From S015-6 sp964384945 (GTDB lineage: Bacteria > Desulfobacterota > DSWW01): a stretch of 64,000 bases of DNA. The stretch covers positions 1-64,000 of the forward strand of contig CAYLMK010000025.1 of the NCBI GenBank assembly GCA_964384945.1. The letters run 5' to 3'. Every line of letters starts with the position of its first letter. The stretch's first letter is position 1. Under the pieces are notes generated by a model. It was not told the DNA's origin. It worked only from the letters and a program-made list of their open reading frames with translations, and ran no database searches. Positions 34,442 to 43,270 of the stretch are shown in pieces. The translations under genes were made by a program, and so were the position numbers.

Positions 34442-35587
34442 CTATTCTTTCCCGAGGATCCAGACGCAGTGGGATTGGCCGGCCACGCCGTTGACCCCGT
34501 GGGCCAGGGCCGTCCGTACCTCCCTGCCGACCTGCATGCCTCCCGCCTCGCCACGCACCTGGCGGACCGCCTCGGCGATGCGGATCAGGCCCGCCGCGAT
34601 CACCGGATGCGATGCCAGAACCCCGCCGGACGGGTTCACCGGGATGTCGCCCCCCTTTGCCGTGGCCCCGGACTCGGCAAGCTTTCCCCCCTGCCCGCGG
34701 TCGCAGAAGCCCAGGCCTTCGGTCCACATCAATTCCTGATAGGAGAAGGCATCGTAGACCTCCGCCACATCGATCTCTTTGCGCGGGTTCGAGATGCCGG
34801 CCGCCTCGTAGGCCTTCCTGGCCGCCCTGGTCAGGGCGGCGCACTCGGCCAGATCGCGGTCGCCCAGCAGGTAGTTGTCCATGCAGAAGGAGACGCCCTT
34901 GATCCACACAGGCTTCCTTCCGAGCTTCTTCGTCTTCTCCCGGTTGGCGATGACGACCGCAACCGCGCCGTCCGAAACGGGGGAGCAGTCATAGAGCTTC
35001 AGGGGATCGCAGATCATGCGCGAGTTCATCACGTCCTCGACCGACAGATCGAGATGCAGATGGGCCTTCGGGTTCCGGAGTGCGTTTCGATGATTCTTCG
35101 AGCTTACGATTGCGCACTGTTCCTCGGAAACACGGTACCGGTCCATGTACCTGCGGGCCTGGAGCGCGCATCCCGAGACCATGTCCAGGCCGAGGCTGCG
35201 CATGTAAATCGGGTCGAAGGCGGCGTTCGTGATGTAGGCGGAAACGCTTTCGGATCCCTTCGAGTACGCCGTGACCAGGGTCGTGCCGTAGTGACCGGAC
35301 AGGCAGCGGCACATCCCGTAGAAGGCCCCGAAGGTCCCGTCACCCTCCACGCAGGAGACGTTTCGGTCATAGGCCCCGCTTACATCCCCGGTGGCCATGG
35401 AGGAGATGGTCCGGCCGTCCCAAAAGTCGTTCGAGGTGGTAATGATATTGTCGATGTCTTCAATCGTGATTCCGGCATCCTCCAGTGCGGCGACCACTGC
35501 AGGGTAGACCAGTTCCGCATAGTTGAACTGCTCGAGTCGGCCTGCTGCCTGGGTCTGTCCGATGCCGATGATGGCGGCTCTGTCCAT
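34442..35587 (-). CDS. Thiolase (SCP2-type, DUF35-associated)
   Basis: A 381-residue thiolase. Catalytic Cys79 lies in VSCVEGDGTFGAFYG and the His in PSGGVLASHPVIAAGL, with a further CSPVSDGAVAVVIAN stretch. Thiolases of this type, paired with a DUF35 protein, act in beta-oxidation-like pathways, for example the benzylsuccinate thiolase BbsAB or sterol side-chain degradation; the specific substrate cannot be told from sequence. Translation from ATG 35587; an upstream TTG at 35623 would add 12 residues. Second gene in the operon, 77 bases after the DUF35 copy 1 gene. Confidence 0.85.
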   Translation of the reverse strand: MDRAAIIGIGQTQAAGRLEQFNYAELVYPAVVAALEDAGITIEDIDNIITTSNDFWDGRTISSMATGDVSGAYDRNVSCVEGDGTFGAFYGMCRCLSGHYGTTLVTAYSKGSESVSAYITNAAFDPIYMRSLGLDMVSGCALQARRYMDRYRVSEEQCAIVSSKNHRNALRNPKAHLHLDLSVEDVMNSRMICDPLKLYDCSPVSDGAVAVVIANREKTKKLGRKPVWIKGVSFCMDNYLLGDRDLAECAALTRAARKAYEAAGISNPRKEIDVAEVYDAFSYQELMWTEGLGFCDRGQGGKLAESGATAKGGDIPVNPSGGVLASHPVIAAGLIRIAEAVRQVRGEAGGMQVGREVRTALAHGVNGVAGQSHCVWILGKE

Positions 35588-35663
35588 TGGGCACCTCGCT
35601 GTTGAGTGGCAAGTCAAAGGCAAATCCGGTACGAACGGAAGGGTTCGATCCCCCTGCCGCCGC

Positions 35664-36122
35664 CTAGGCCGGCTTGAAGTAACTCACATCCAGCATCTTG
35701 CCCGTTCGCTCCTCGGCGAACACGGCCTTCACCCGCATGCCCGCACGCACCGCCTCGGGCTTGACCTCGCCGAGCAGATGCACGAGGCCCGTGTCGGCGC
35801 CGTCGAGCCGGATCACGGCATAGGCGAACGGGGGCTTCATCGGAGGGATGCCCGTGTCCCGCCTCACGATGGTGAAGGTCTCCACGACCCCCTCGTCGGA
35901 GACGTCCTGCCAGTCCCCGGTCTCGACGAAGCAGTAGGGACATGCCTTCCGCGGAGGAACGAGCACCTTCGCGCACTTGGGGCATTTCTTGCCCACGAAC
36001 CTCCGCTCGTTCTTTAGCGTAAGCAGAAACCGGCTGGCGGTTTCCCCCGCCTGCCAAGCGTAGGGCACCTTGATCCTGCTCTCATAGATCCTCGGCTCCA
36101 CCTCTTCCCAGACGTTGGACAT
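35664..36122 (-). CDS. DUF35 Zn-ribbon/OB-fold protein (thiolase partner), copy 1
   Basis: A 152-residue protein starting MSNVWEEVEPRIYESR, with the zinc ribbon KKCPKCAKVLVPPRKACPYC and the OB-fold end VRAGMRVKAVFAEERTG. GGGAGGGTGA precedes ATG 36122; the ATG at 36176 would add 18 residues without a ribosome-binding site. It forms the first pair with the catalytic thiolase. Two DUF35 proteins and two thiolases, one of them lacking catalytic residues, suggest a heteromeric complex, as in the BbsAB-type enzymes. Confidence 0.85.
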   Translation of the reverse strand: MSNVWEEVEPRIYESRIKVPYAWQAGETASRFLLTLKNERRFVGKKCPKCAKVLVPPRKACPYCFVETGDWQDVSDEGVVETFTIVRRDTGIPPMKPPFAYAVIRLDGADTGLVHLLGEVKPEAVRAGMRVKAVFAEERTGKMLDVSYFKPA

Positions 36123-36287
36123 CTTCACCCTCCCTTCCGACGGTTCTTTCGTTACGGAAAACGGAATGAAAAACAAGTTGAATCAATAAGTTATAGACAA
36201 TTCGCGGTGATTCTGGTTAGTGCCACTTACCGAAGGGAAAATACCCTTTTCCCCGGACTTTTTCAAGGACTTTCCGCGCCCCCTGCA

Positions 36288-37052
36288 TCAAGGAGCGTTC
36301 CGGGCCCTGCTGAAGTCGAAGCCGACGGCCAGTTGAACGAAGAGGAAGGGTTCCTCTCCCGAGAAGAAGGACTCGTCCGATCCGAGGGACTGGGAGTTCA
36401 CGGTCAGATCCGCATCCTGGTAGAAGCCGAAGAAGTTGTAGTGGAACCCGACGCTCACCTCGAGCGAGAGTTCCGGGCTCACGGCGTAACGCACCCCTGC
36501 CTCGGGTCCGCCCCCGACGGAGAAGATGACTCCCTTGGGATCCACCTCGACGGCGAAGGACCCTTCCTGCAAGGCCGCCGACTCGAGGTCCACGTAATCG
36601 GCGTTGAGCCGCAGGGAGGGCCCCGCCCAGACCCGAACCCTGTCGGTCCTGAGAAGTCCGATCCCATAAGCACCCTTCACTTCGAATCCGTATCCGATCG
36701 CGTCGTAGATGTCCGAGGAAAGCGCATCGAGCCCGAAACCGAGGCTGTCGGCGCCGCTCGTGCCCTCGAGGTGGGTCAGCACGATATCGACCCCGAAGTT
36801 TACGCGCCAGCCGAATCTGTCCTCTTGGGCGGAGGCGCCGTCATGGAGGTATCCGATCGTGAAATGATCGTGCCGCAGATCGATCTCCAGGTCTTTGAAC
36901 TCCGGCAGGATGTCGCTCAGGGCGCCCGGAACCCCGATCGACGGCCACCCGCGGCCCCACCCGTAATATCCGTATCCGCCGCAAAGAACCTCAGCCGGAA
37001 TGAGCGTGAGCACTGCGATCACCGCCCAGGACCCGAGTATCCGTCTTTTCAT
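36288..37052 (-). CDS. Outer-membrane beta-barrel protein
   Basis: A 254-residue exported protein. Residues 1-24 are a signal peptide (KRRILGSWAVIAVLTLIPAE). The mature protein has alternating polar/aromatic strands, for example RHDHFTIGYLHDG and SLEVSVGFHYNFFGFYQDAD, and ends in strand-like LAVGFDFSRARNAP, so it is a small beta-barrel of the OmpA/OmpW size class. ATG 37052 is chosen because AAGGA lies eight bases upstream; the longer frame to 37145 is not supported. It stands alone. Function unknown. Confidence 0.7.
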   Translation of the reverse strand: MKRRILGSWAVIAVLTLIPAEVLCGGYGYYGWGRGWPSIGVPGALSDILPEFKDLEIDLRHDHFTIGYLHDGASAQEDRFGWRVNFGVDIVLTHLEGTSGADSLGFGLDALSSDIYDAIGYGFEVKGAYGIGLLRTDRVRVWAGPSLRLNADYVDLESAALQEGSFAVEVDPKGVIFSVGGGPEAGVRYAVSPELSLEVSVGFHYNFFGFYQDADLTVNSQSLGSDESFFSGEEPFLFVQLAVGFDFSRARNAP

Positions 37053-37164
37053 GGCAGATTCCTTCACCATCGAAAGGGATCGAACCGGCCGACATGCGGT
37101 CGGCAACAGGGACCCTATGATATTGAAGTCTGCGATCCCTGTCACGTCGGGGTTTTGGCAAAGC

Positions 37165-37189
37165 AGCTGTTAGCTGTTAGCTGTTAGCT
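37165..37189. repeat. Tandem heptanucleotide AGCTGTT
   Basis: Three and a half copies of AGCTGTT (37165-37189) lie in the gap between the outer-membrane protein and the histidine kinase. A related AGCTAAGAGCCAAGAGCC occurs near 37277. Function unknown; possibly slippage-generated. Confidence 0.6.
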
Positions 37190-37279
37190 CCCCGCCCCGC
37201 CCCAACGCGGGCAACGGGCACGGGCACGAAGTCTGTGGGGGTGAACCCGAAGGGGGGTGAGGCGGCCAAGGTCCAAAAG

Positions 37280-39112
37280 CTAAGAGCCAAGAGCCGCGGG
37301 CCGTTCCAGCGAAGGCGGGGCGGGTTTCAGGGGGCGGGCCGCAACGGGCAGGGTGAAGAAGAAGGTGCTCCCGCTTCCCTCCCGGCTTTCCACCCAGATC
37401 CGGCCGCCGTAATGGGCAATAACCTCTTTGCATATGGGCAGTCCAAGACCCGTTCCCTTGGGCTTGTCTCCCGAGGATTCTGCGGGTATCTGCTGGAACT
37501 TATCAAAGATCCTCTCATAGTGCTTCTCTGCGATCCCGACCCCTTGGTCGGAGACGCTCACCAGGACCCACCCGGAGTCCGCTCCGCGCAGGGCCTTCCC
37601 GCAGATTCGGATTTCCCCCCCTTCACGGGAGAACTTGATGGCGTTTGCGAGCAGATTGGTGAGCACCTGGTGAATCCTGTCCCGGTCGGCAACGACCGAG
37701 GGGAGGTTCGGGTCGAACTCCAAGGACAGGCGGAGCGCCTTTTCCTCCCGAAGCTGGCTCGTCGTCCTCGCCACCTCCTCGGCGACCTCGCGCACCGACA
37801 GGGGCATATCATGCCAGACCATTCCGCCTGCCTCGATTCGGCTGAGGTCGAGCAGATCATTGATCAGGCGCGTGAGCCTTTCGCTCTCCGCATTGATGAT
37901 CCGCACGAATTCTCTCCGGGTAGCCGGGTTTTCCTGGTCGTATCGAAGGAGGATTTCCGAGAAGGACCGGATCGAGGTGAGCGGAGTCCGCAGCTCATGG
38001 GATACCGAGGAAAGAAACGAATCCTTGAGTTCGTCCAGCCTCCTGAGTTCATTCAAGGCCCTTTCCAATTCCGTGGTCCTCTCGACCACCCGCCGCTCGA
38101 GTTCCGCATTGAGCCTTCGGATGCCCTCCTCCACACGCCTGCGCTCCCTGATCTCGTGCTCGAGCCTTGCGGTGCGCTCCTTGACGAGTTCCTCGAGGTG
38201 TTCCCGGTGTTTTCGCAGCTCCCCCTCCACCCGCTTCCGCTCGGAGATGTCGCGTATGATACCCAGAATCCCCACCGGGCGGTGGTCCGGATCGCGCAGA
38301 AAGCGCATGTTCACTTCCGTCCATACCGTGGAGCCGTCCCTTCGATACAGCTCCAGCTCGATCGTCCTCGACCGGGACAAGTCCACCGGTTCTCCGCTCG
38401 CCTCGCGGGCCATTTCCTCTGCAAAGACCCGCGCGGCAAGCGCGGCCGATGCCGGGGTCATGTTCTCCTCGATGGTCTGTTCCATGACCTCCTCCACGCT
38501 GAACCCCCGCAGAGTCGCAATGGAAGGGCTCACGTAGGTGACCCTGAGGTTCATGTCCCGGGTCCAGATGACGTCCGTGGCATTGTCCGCAAGAAGGCGG
38601 TATCTCTTCTCGCTTTCACAAAGAGATTCTTCGACCCGCTTCTTCTCCGTGATGTCACGTGCGATCGTCTGGACCGCATAGGGTTCCCCCTGCCGATACA
38701 GCAGAGAGCCTTCGGTTTCCACCCAGAGAAACCCGCCGTCCTTCCTTCTCACCCTGTAACGCGTGAGTTCCTTTTGGCCTCCTGTCCGAAGAATCTCCTC
38801 CAAGGTGGCCATCGCAACGGGAAGCTGGTCCTCGCTCAGCAGGGAGGAAAAGTTAAGGGAGCGCATCTCCTCCCGCGAGTACCCCACCAGGTCCAGGGAA
38901 GCCTGGTTCGCGTCCAGGAAATTCCCTTCGAAGTCGTGCAGGTAGATGCACACGAGGCTGCGGTCGAACAAGGCAGAGTAACGCTCCTTTGCCTCCCGCA
39001 GTGCCTCGGGCGACTCCTGGCCCATGCAGACCGTTCCATGGCCCCCGAAATCCTCGGGTACGGGCTGCTGTCGGGGCGCAGCGGGCACGTCGTAGGAGCG
39101 ATCTTTCTTCAT
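37280..39112 (-). CDS. Soluble PAS-PAS sensor histidine kinase
   Basis: A 610-residue hybrid-free kinase without predicted membrane helices. Two PAS/PAC modules occupy about residues 35-165 and 170-300 (YSALFDRSLVCIYLHDFEGN, then YRLLADNATDVIWTRD), followed by a coiled-coil linker rich in Arg/Glu. The dimerisation domain holds phosphoacceptor His in SSVSHELRTPLTS; the ATPase has an N-box VLTNLLANAIKFSREGGE, G1 DQGVGIAEKHYERIFDKF and G2 GTGLGLPICKEVIAHYGG. ATG 39112 (MKKDRSYD) is the likely start, the frame being open to 39175. No response regulator lies next to it. It is a close paralogue of the kinase at 45567-48020. Confidence 0.88.
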   Translation of the reverse strand: MKKDRSYDVPAAPRQQPVPEDFGGHGTVCMGQESPEALREAKERYSALFDRSLVCIYLHDFEGNFLDANQASLDLVGYSREEMRSLNFSSLLSEDQLPVAMATLEEILRTGGQKELTRYRVRRKDGGFLWVETEGSLLYRQGEPYAVQTIARDITEKKRVEESLCESEKRYRLLADNATDVIWTRDMNLRVTYVSPSIATLRGFSVEEVMEQTIEENMTPASAALAARVFAEEMAREASGEPVDLSRSRTIELELYRRDGSTVWTEVNMRFLRDPDHRPVGILGIIRDISERKRVEGELRKHREHLEELVKERTARLEHEIRERRRVEEGIRRLNAELERRVVERTTELERALNELRRLDELKDSFLSSVSHELRTPLTSIRSFSEILLRYDQENPATRREFVRIINAESERLTRLINDLLDLSRIEAGGMVWHDMPLSVREVAEEVARTTSQLREEKALRLSLEFDPNLPSVVADRDRIHQVLTNLLANAIKFSREGGEIRICGKALRGADSGWVLVSVSDQGVGIAEKHYERIFDKFQQIPAESSGDKPKGTGLGLPICKEVIAHYGGRIWVESREGSGSTFFFTLPVAARPLKPAPPSLERPAALGS

Positions 39113-39356
39113 GCGACAGTCCTGGCCTGACGGGGGTTGTTTCCCTGGGATCAGAATCGACACAAAACGGAACATTCTTTAAGAGTGCGCAGAGCGGCGA
39201 CATTGCCCGGGGGATGTCGCGGTCCGGACCACAGAGATGTCATCCGAAGGGCTCCCTGGGCTCATTCCTTTTCGAAATCTGTCCGATCAAAGAAAGTGTG
39301 GATGGCGAAGACCTCCGACGGACATCGGTGCGCAGAGAAGGAGCTGAGCCGTAAGC

Positions 39357-41789
39357 ATGAGCGAGACAAGAGAACTCATCAAGGATGCGGTATCCGTCGA
39401 GGAGGTTCTGAAGCACCTCGACCTGAGCCTTGTAAAAAACGGCAGGCGTCTGCAAGGGGCCTGCCCGGCGCGTCACGCCCCCCCGGGGGGAGGCGCCGGC
39501 TTCACCGTATGCGCGGCGGAGGGTTACTTCCACTGCTTCCAGTGCGGGATAGCCGGAGATTTCGTCGACCTGGTTGAACTCGTCCTCGGCCTGGAGCACA
39601 GGGAGGCCCTCCGATGGCTGGCCGAGAGGTTCCGGCCCGATCTCCTGAGCCGGCTGAGGAGGGAGGAGGAACAGGGCCCGAAACCGGATCGCAAGGCCTA
39701 TTACCAGAGGGCGAGCCTGTATGATCTGGTCTTTGAGCACGGCAAGAAGCTTCTCTTCGAGGACGAGGGCAAGAACGCGCTCGAATACCTGGTCTACGAG
39801 CGGGGGTATGCCCCGGACAAGCTGAAGCAGACAGACTGGATGTATTTTCCTCCCGACCTGAGGATCAGGGATCATCTCCGCAGGGTGCAGCCGCAGGCGA
39901 CGGAACAGATAAAGGGACTCAAGCTCCAGGGAGCCTTTGAGGACAATTTTCGACTGGCCTTTCCATCCCGTGACAGGAGGGGGGCGATCACGGGCTTCAT
40001 CAAGAGGGCCACAAGTCCGAATGGGATCCGTGTCACAACCCATGACGGCAAGAAGCACGATGCCGTCAGATGGGACTCGACGAACGGGGGCGATCCCGGG
40101 GACCTTTTCAACCTCCATGCCTGCCGGGGCGAGAAGAGCCTCCTTCTGGTGGAGGGGTACCCGGAGGCCATGTATCTCCCGACCCAGGGCATAAGGGGCG
40201 TGGCGGCGGTGGGAATCGGCCCGGTCTCCAGGGCCCACGTCGAGGGGCTCAAGGCCCGAGGCGTGGAGATGGTCACCCTCTGCTTCGACAACGACCCTCC
40301 GGACGAAAGAGGAGAAATCGCCGGCGCAAGAAAGACGGAGAAAGCCCTCGACCTACTCCGCGGTACGGGTATTCAGGCCTTTGTCGTGGCACCCGAATCT
40401 CTGGCTCCCTGCAGGGACCCCGACCAGTTCGTGAAAGAGAGAGGCATAGAAGGCTTCCGGAGGCTTCTGGCGACTCGGGTCTACGGCTCCGTATGGAGGT
40501 GGAATCGAGCCAAGAGCAGGTACGACCTCTCCGATCTGGAACAGTGGACACGCGCCAAGAACGAGGGCTTCGGGCTGGCGGAGGCCGTCGCGGACGCCTC
40601 CGAGAGGGCCTTCCTTTTCGACGCTCTGAGGAAGGACCTGGCCAACCAGGACGGCCTGTTTTGCGAGGCGCTCAAGGAGCACCGGGAGCGGCAGGCCCGA
40701 AGGAGGCAGGAGGTCGGGTACCGGGATCTTCACCAGGAGATGGGCAGGCTCCTGGAGGAAGGCAGGCTGGACGAGTTGGGGCCCCGACTGGAGGAGAAGC
40801 TCGAGGAGCTTCGGGCGACAGAGGGCTCCCGGATCCTGGAACCCTACACCCTGGCAAGGCTTCAGGAAGATGTGCTTCAGGCCCCCGAGGGCCTCAAAAC
40901 AGGGTACGAACGTCTGGACAAAACCTTGAGGATTCCTTCGGGGACCTTGACGATCGTGGCCGCCCGGCCCGGCCAGGGAAGGACGGCCTTCCTGATGAAT
41001 CTCCTCCTCAATCTGGTTTCAGGCAACCCGGAGAAATCGTTTTTCTTCCTTTCTCTGGAAGAGGCCAGGAGGTGGGTCGCCCTGAAGCTGATCAACATCC
41101 TTGGCGGGACAACCGTAGAGGAAGCCCGAAACCTCGAACAGATGGAGAGGTACATTCGGGGCGGGCACACGGGTACACCCGGGATCGAAAAGGCCAAACA
41201 GGAATTCCAAGCGCTCACGGAACAAGGCAGGCTCTGGATTCTGGACGAGCCTTGCGTCGTCGAGGACCTGAAAGACGCCCTCGTCACCCTGTCCGAAAAG
41301 CACGAGGTCGGGGCCGTACTTGTGGATTCCGTCGAGAAGCTGAAGACAAGACGGGTCTACCCCGCCAGGGGGATGGAACTCCAAAGGCTATCCGGACAGC
41401 TGCGGGAGGCGGCCGAGTCCCTTCGTTTCCCCGTGATCCTGGGGGCGCAACTGCACGCGGACGCTGCGAACGTCGAATCGTTGCGCCTTGACCCCTCGAT
41501 GGAATGGGGAAACCTCGCGCAGGATGCCGGCCTCGTAATCGCTATCTGCAGCGCACCGGACAGGAAGGCCGGGGAAGGGCAAACGCCTTCCGCCGATCCC
41601 CGGGTGGACCTCAAACTCACCGTGCTCAAGAACAGGAACGGGCCCTCGGGGTGGGCAGCGTCGCTGAGCTTCCACAGGCCCACCCTGACCGTCACGGAGT
41701 GCGTCGCCGCGCGCCGTCCCGGCACGCATCCCCTGCCCCTGCACCCCGAACGGGCCGAGGCAAGGAAGGCATCCAACGATTCCCGGTAG
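39357..41789 (+). CDS. DnaG-type primase fused to a DnaB-like helicase domain
   Basis: An 810-residue protein. Residues 36-63 form a CHC2-like zinc finger (Cys36, His40, Cys60, Cys63). A TOPRIM domain follows: LLLVEGYPEAMYLPTQGIRG with its Glu, then TLCFDNDPPDERG with the Asp pair. Residues about 520-770 resemble DnaB/RecA-type helicases: IVAARPGQGRTAFLMNLLLN has the P-loop, but with Arg where the Walker A Lys belongs (about residue 541), and AVLVDSVEKLKTRR stands for Walker B. The layout resembles T7 gp4, but no phage genes lie nearby. It is flanked by two orphan kinases. The altered P-loop suggests impaired ATP hydrolysis or a pseudo-helicase. Confidence 0.8.
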   Translation: MSETRELIKDAVSVEEVLKHLDLSLVKNGRRLQGACPARHAPPGGGAGFTVCAAEGYFHCFQCGIAGDFVDLVELVLGLEHREALRWLAERFRPDLLSRLRREEEQGPKPDRKAYYQRASLYDLVFEHGKKLLFEDEGKNALEYLVYERGYAPDKLKQTDWMYFPPDLRIRDHLRRVQPQATEQIKGLKLQGAFEDNFRLAFPSRDRRGAITGFIKRATSPNGIRVTTHDGKKHDAVRWDSTNGGDPGDLFNLHACRGEKSLLLVEGYPEAMYLPTQGIRGVAAVGIGPVSRAHVEGLKARGVEMVTLCFDNDPPDERGEIAGARKTEKALDLLRGTGIQAFVVAPESLAPCRDPDQFVKERGIEGFRRLLATRVYGSVWRWNRAKSRYDLSDLEQWTRAKNEGFGLAEAVADASERAFLFDALRKDLANQDGLFCEALKEHRERQARRRQEVGYRDLHQEMGRLLEEGRLDELGPRLEEKLEELRATEGSRILEPYTLARLQEDVLQAPEGLKTGYERLDKTLRIPSGTLTIVAARPGQGRTAFLMNLLLNLVSGNPEKSFFFLSLEEARRWVALKLINILGGTTVEEARNLEQMERYIRGGHTGTPGIEKAKQEFQALTEQGRLWILDEPCVVEDLKDALVTLSEKHEVGAVLVDSVEKLKTRRVYPARGMELQRLSGQLREAAESLRFPVILGAQLHADAANVESLRLDPSMEWGNLAQDAGLVIAICSAPDRKAGEGQTPSADPRVDLKLTVLKNRNGPSGWAASLSFHRPTLTVTECVAARRPGTHPLPLHPERAEARKASNDSR

Positions 41790-41841
41790 CGGACGACCCG
41801 CGCAATGCGGCAGGAATCGAGCCCGGACCGGGAATCGGACG

Positions 41842-43260
41842 CTACGGCGAGGGCGGTTCGCCTCGCGTCGGTATCTTGAGGATCTGGCCGACGAAGATAT
41901 CATACGGCTCGGAAAGGCCGTTCCGTTCAGCGATTTCCCTCCAGTCCATCCCATACAGAAGCCCGATGTCGTAAAGGATGTCCCCGTCCTGCACCGTGTA
42001 GGTCGTCTCCCCGTGCAGGGTGGGCGTTCCTGCGACGGCGCCGGCCGCCGGGGCCGGAATCCTGAGTTTCTGGCCGACGAAAAGGGCGCCCGGGTCGCGG
42101 AGGTTGTTGTGCTTCAACAAGGTCTGCCAGGGCACTCCGAACCTGCGCCCGATCCGGTACAGGTTGTCCCCCGGCTGCACGATGCAGGTTTGCTCTTCTC
42201 TCAGCGGCCCGCTGCCCGCCAGGGCTCCGCCGATGCTCCGTTCCTCGGACCCCGCTGCCGCCGGCCCTGCCGGTTCGGGGGCCGCCGGGATCCTGAGCTG
42301 CCGGCCCGCTGCCAGCTCTGCCGGGTCGGTCAGGCCGTTGAGCTGCATCAGGGTCTGCCACGGCACCCCGTACTTGAGCCCGATCCGGTAGAGGTTTTCG
42401 TCCTTCTCGACGATGTGGGTCTTTTCCGCGGCGGAATCCGGGGCAACCGCCGCCGGCCGGGGAGCGGTCTCGACGGCCGACGGAGTCAGGCCCTCCCCGG
42501 TCCGCTCCCCATCGGAGGCCTTCGGTATGGAGAGGGCCGGCTCGGGCTCCTCCAGGAGACCCTCCTGGGCGACCGTGGGCGGATCGGCAAGCGGCCCGGC
42601 CTCCCTGCCGGCGCCTGAAGGGTCTTCCTTCCCGGGCAGGTCGCTCATGTCCTGGACCGCGCTCCTGGCCAGGCTCTTGACCACCCAGCTCCCGCTTCTC
42701 TCGGCCACCAGGAGGGCTTCAAGCACGCGCGCCTCTCTTTTGTTCCGCAGCGCATCCACCGCAACGGCCTGCACCAGGGGATCCGGGTCGCTCTCCAGAA
42801 GCTCGATCAGGCCTTCCACGCCCCTGGCATCTTCGATCCTTCCCAGGGCCTCCGCAGCCGTCATCCTGACCCCAGGATTGTCGTTCTTGAGCGCATCGAC
42901 GAGCGGCTCGACCGCGGGCGGGCCCAGGTTGGCCAGTGCCATCATCGCAGCCTCCGCCACCGACGCCGGGGAGTCCTTGCCTTCGGGGCCGTGAACGGTC
43001 AGCCGTGCCCGATCGCCCAGAGACCGGATCAGGGCGGGGATGGCGGGGGCGGCCCGCTCCCCCATCCTTCCGAGCGCCAGGGCCGCGTTTCTCCGTTCCC
43101 CCGGATCGATGGAATGCAGGGCTTCGATGAGCGTCGCCACCTCGGCGGCCGACTCGGAAGGCCTTGCTCCCTGCTCCGGGCCGGGCTGGGCGTGACAGCA
43201 TGCCAGCGGGAGGAGGATAACCAGCAACGTCGATCGGAGAACGAACCTCTGTTCTTTCAT
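41842..43260 (-). CDS. HEAT-repeat lipoprotein with three LysM domains
   Basis: A 472-residue exported protein. The signal peptide ends in a cysteine (LLPLACCHAQ), a probable lipidation site. Residues about 40-200 are HEAT-like repeats (PGERRNAALALGRMGERAAP, VRMTAAEALGRIEDARGVEG). A low-complexity Pro/Glu/Ala linker leads to three LysM modules, each ending LRIP or LKIP, for instance KDENLYRIGLKYGVPWQTLM and PGDNLYRIGRRFGVPWQTLL, which bind peptidoglycan. The ATG at 43260 is immediately upstream of the signal peptide. It likely tethers a protein-binding HEAT scaffold to the cell wall. Its gene is 10 bases downstream of the symporter gene's stop. Confidence 0.85.
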   Translation of the reverse strand: MKEQRFVLRSTLLVILLPLACCHAQPGPEQGARPSESAAEVATLIEALHSIDPGERRNAALALGRMGERAAPAIPALIRSLGDRARLTVHGPEGKDSPASVAEAAMMALANLGPPAVEPLVDALKNDNPGVRMTAAEALGRIEDARGVEGLIELLESDPDPLVQAVAVDALRNKREARVLEALLVAERSGSWVVKSLARSAVQDMSDLPGKEDPSGAGREAGPLADPPTVAQEGLLEEPEPALSIPKASDGERTGEGLTPSAVETAPRPAAVAPDSAAEKTHIVEKDENLYRIGLKYGVPWQTLMQLNGLTDPAELAAGRQLRIPAAPEPAGPAAAGSEERSIGGALAGSGPLREEQTCIVQPGDNLYRIGRRFGVPWQTLLKHNNLRDPGALFVGQKLRIPAPAAGAVAGTPTLHGETTYTVQDGDILYDIGLLYGMDWREIAERNGLSEPYDIFVGQILKIPTRGEPPSP

Positions 43261-43270
43261 GAGCATCGAC

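Noticed and set aside
35600..35663. GGTTCGATCCCC, which resembles a tRNA T-loop
   Set aside because: There is no matching acceptor, D or anticodon arm, and the space between the flanking genes is only 76 bases, so a tRNA does not fit.
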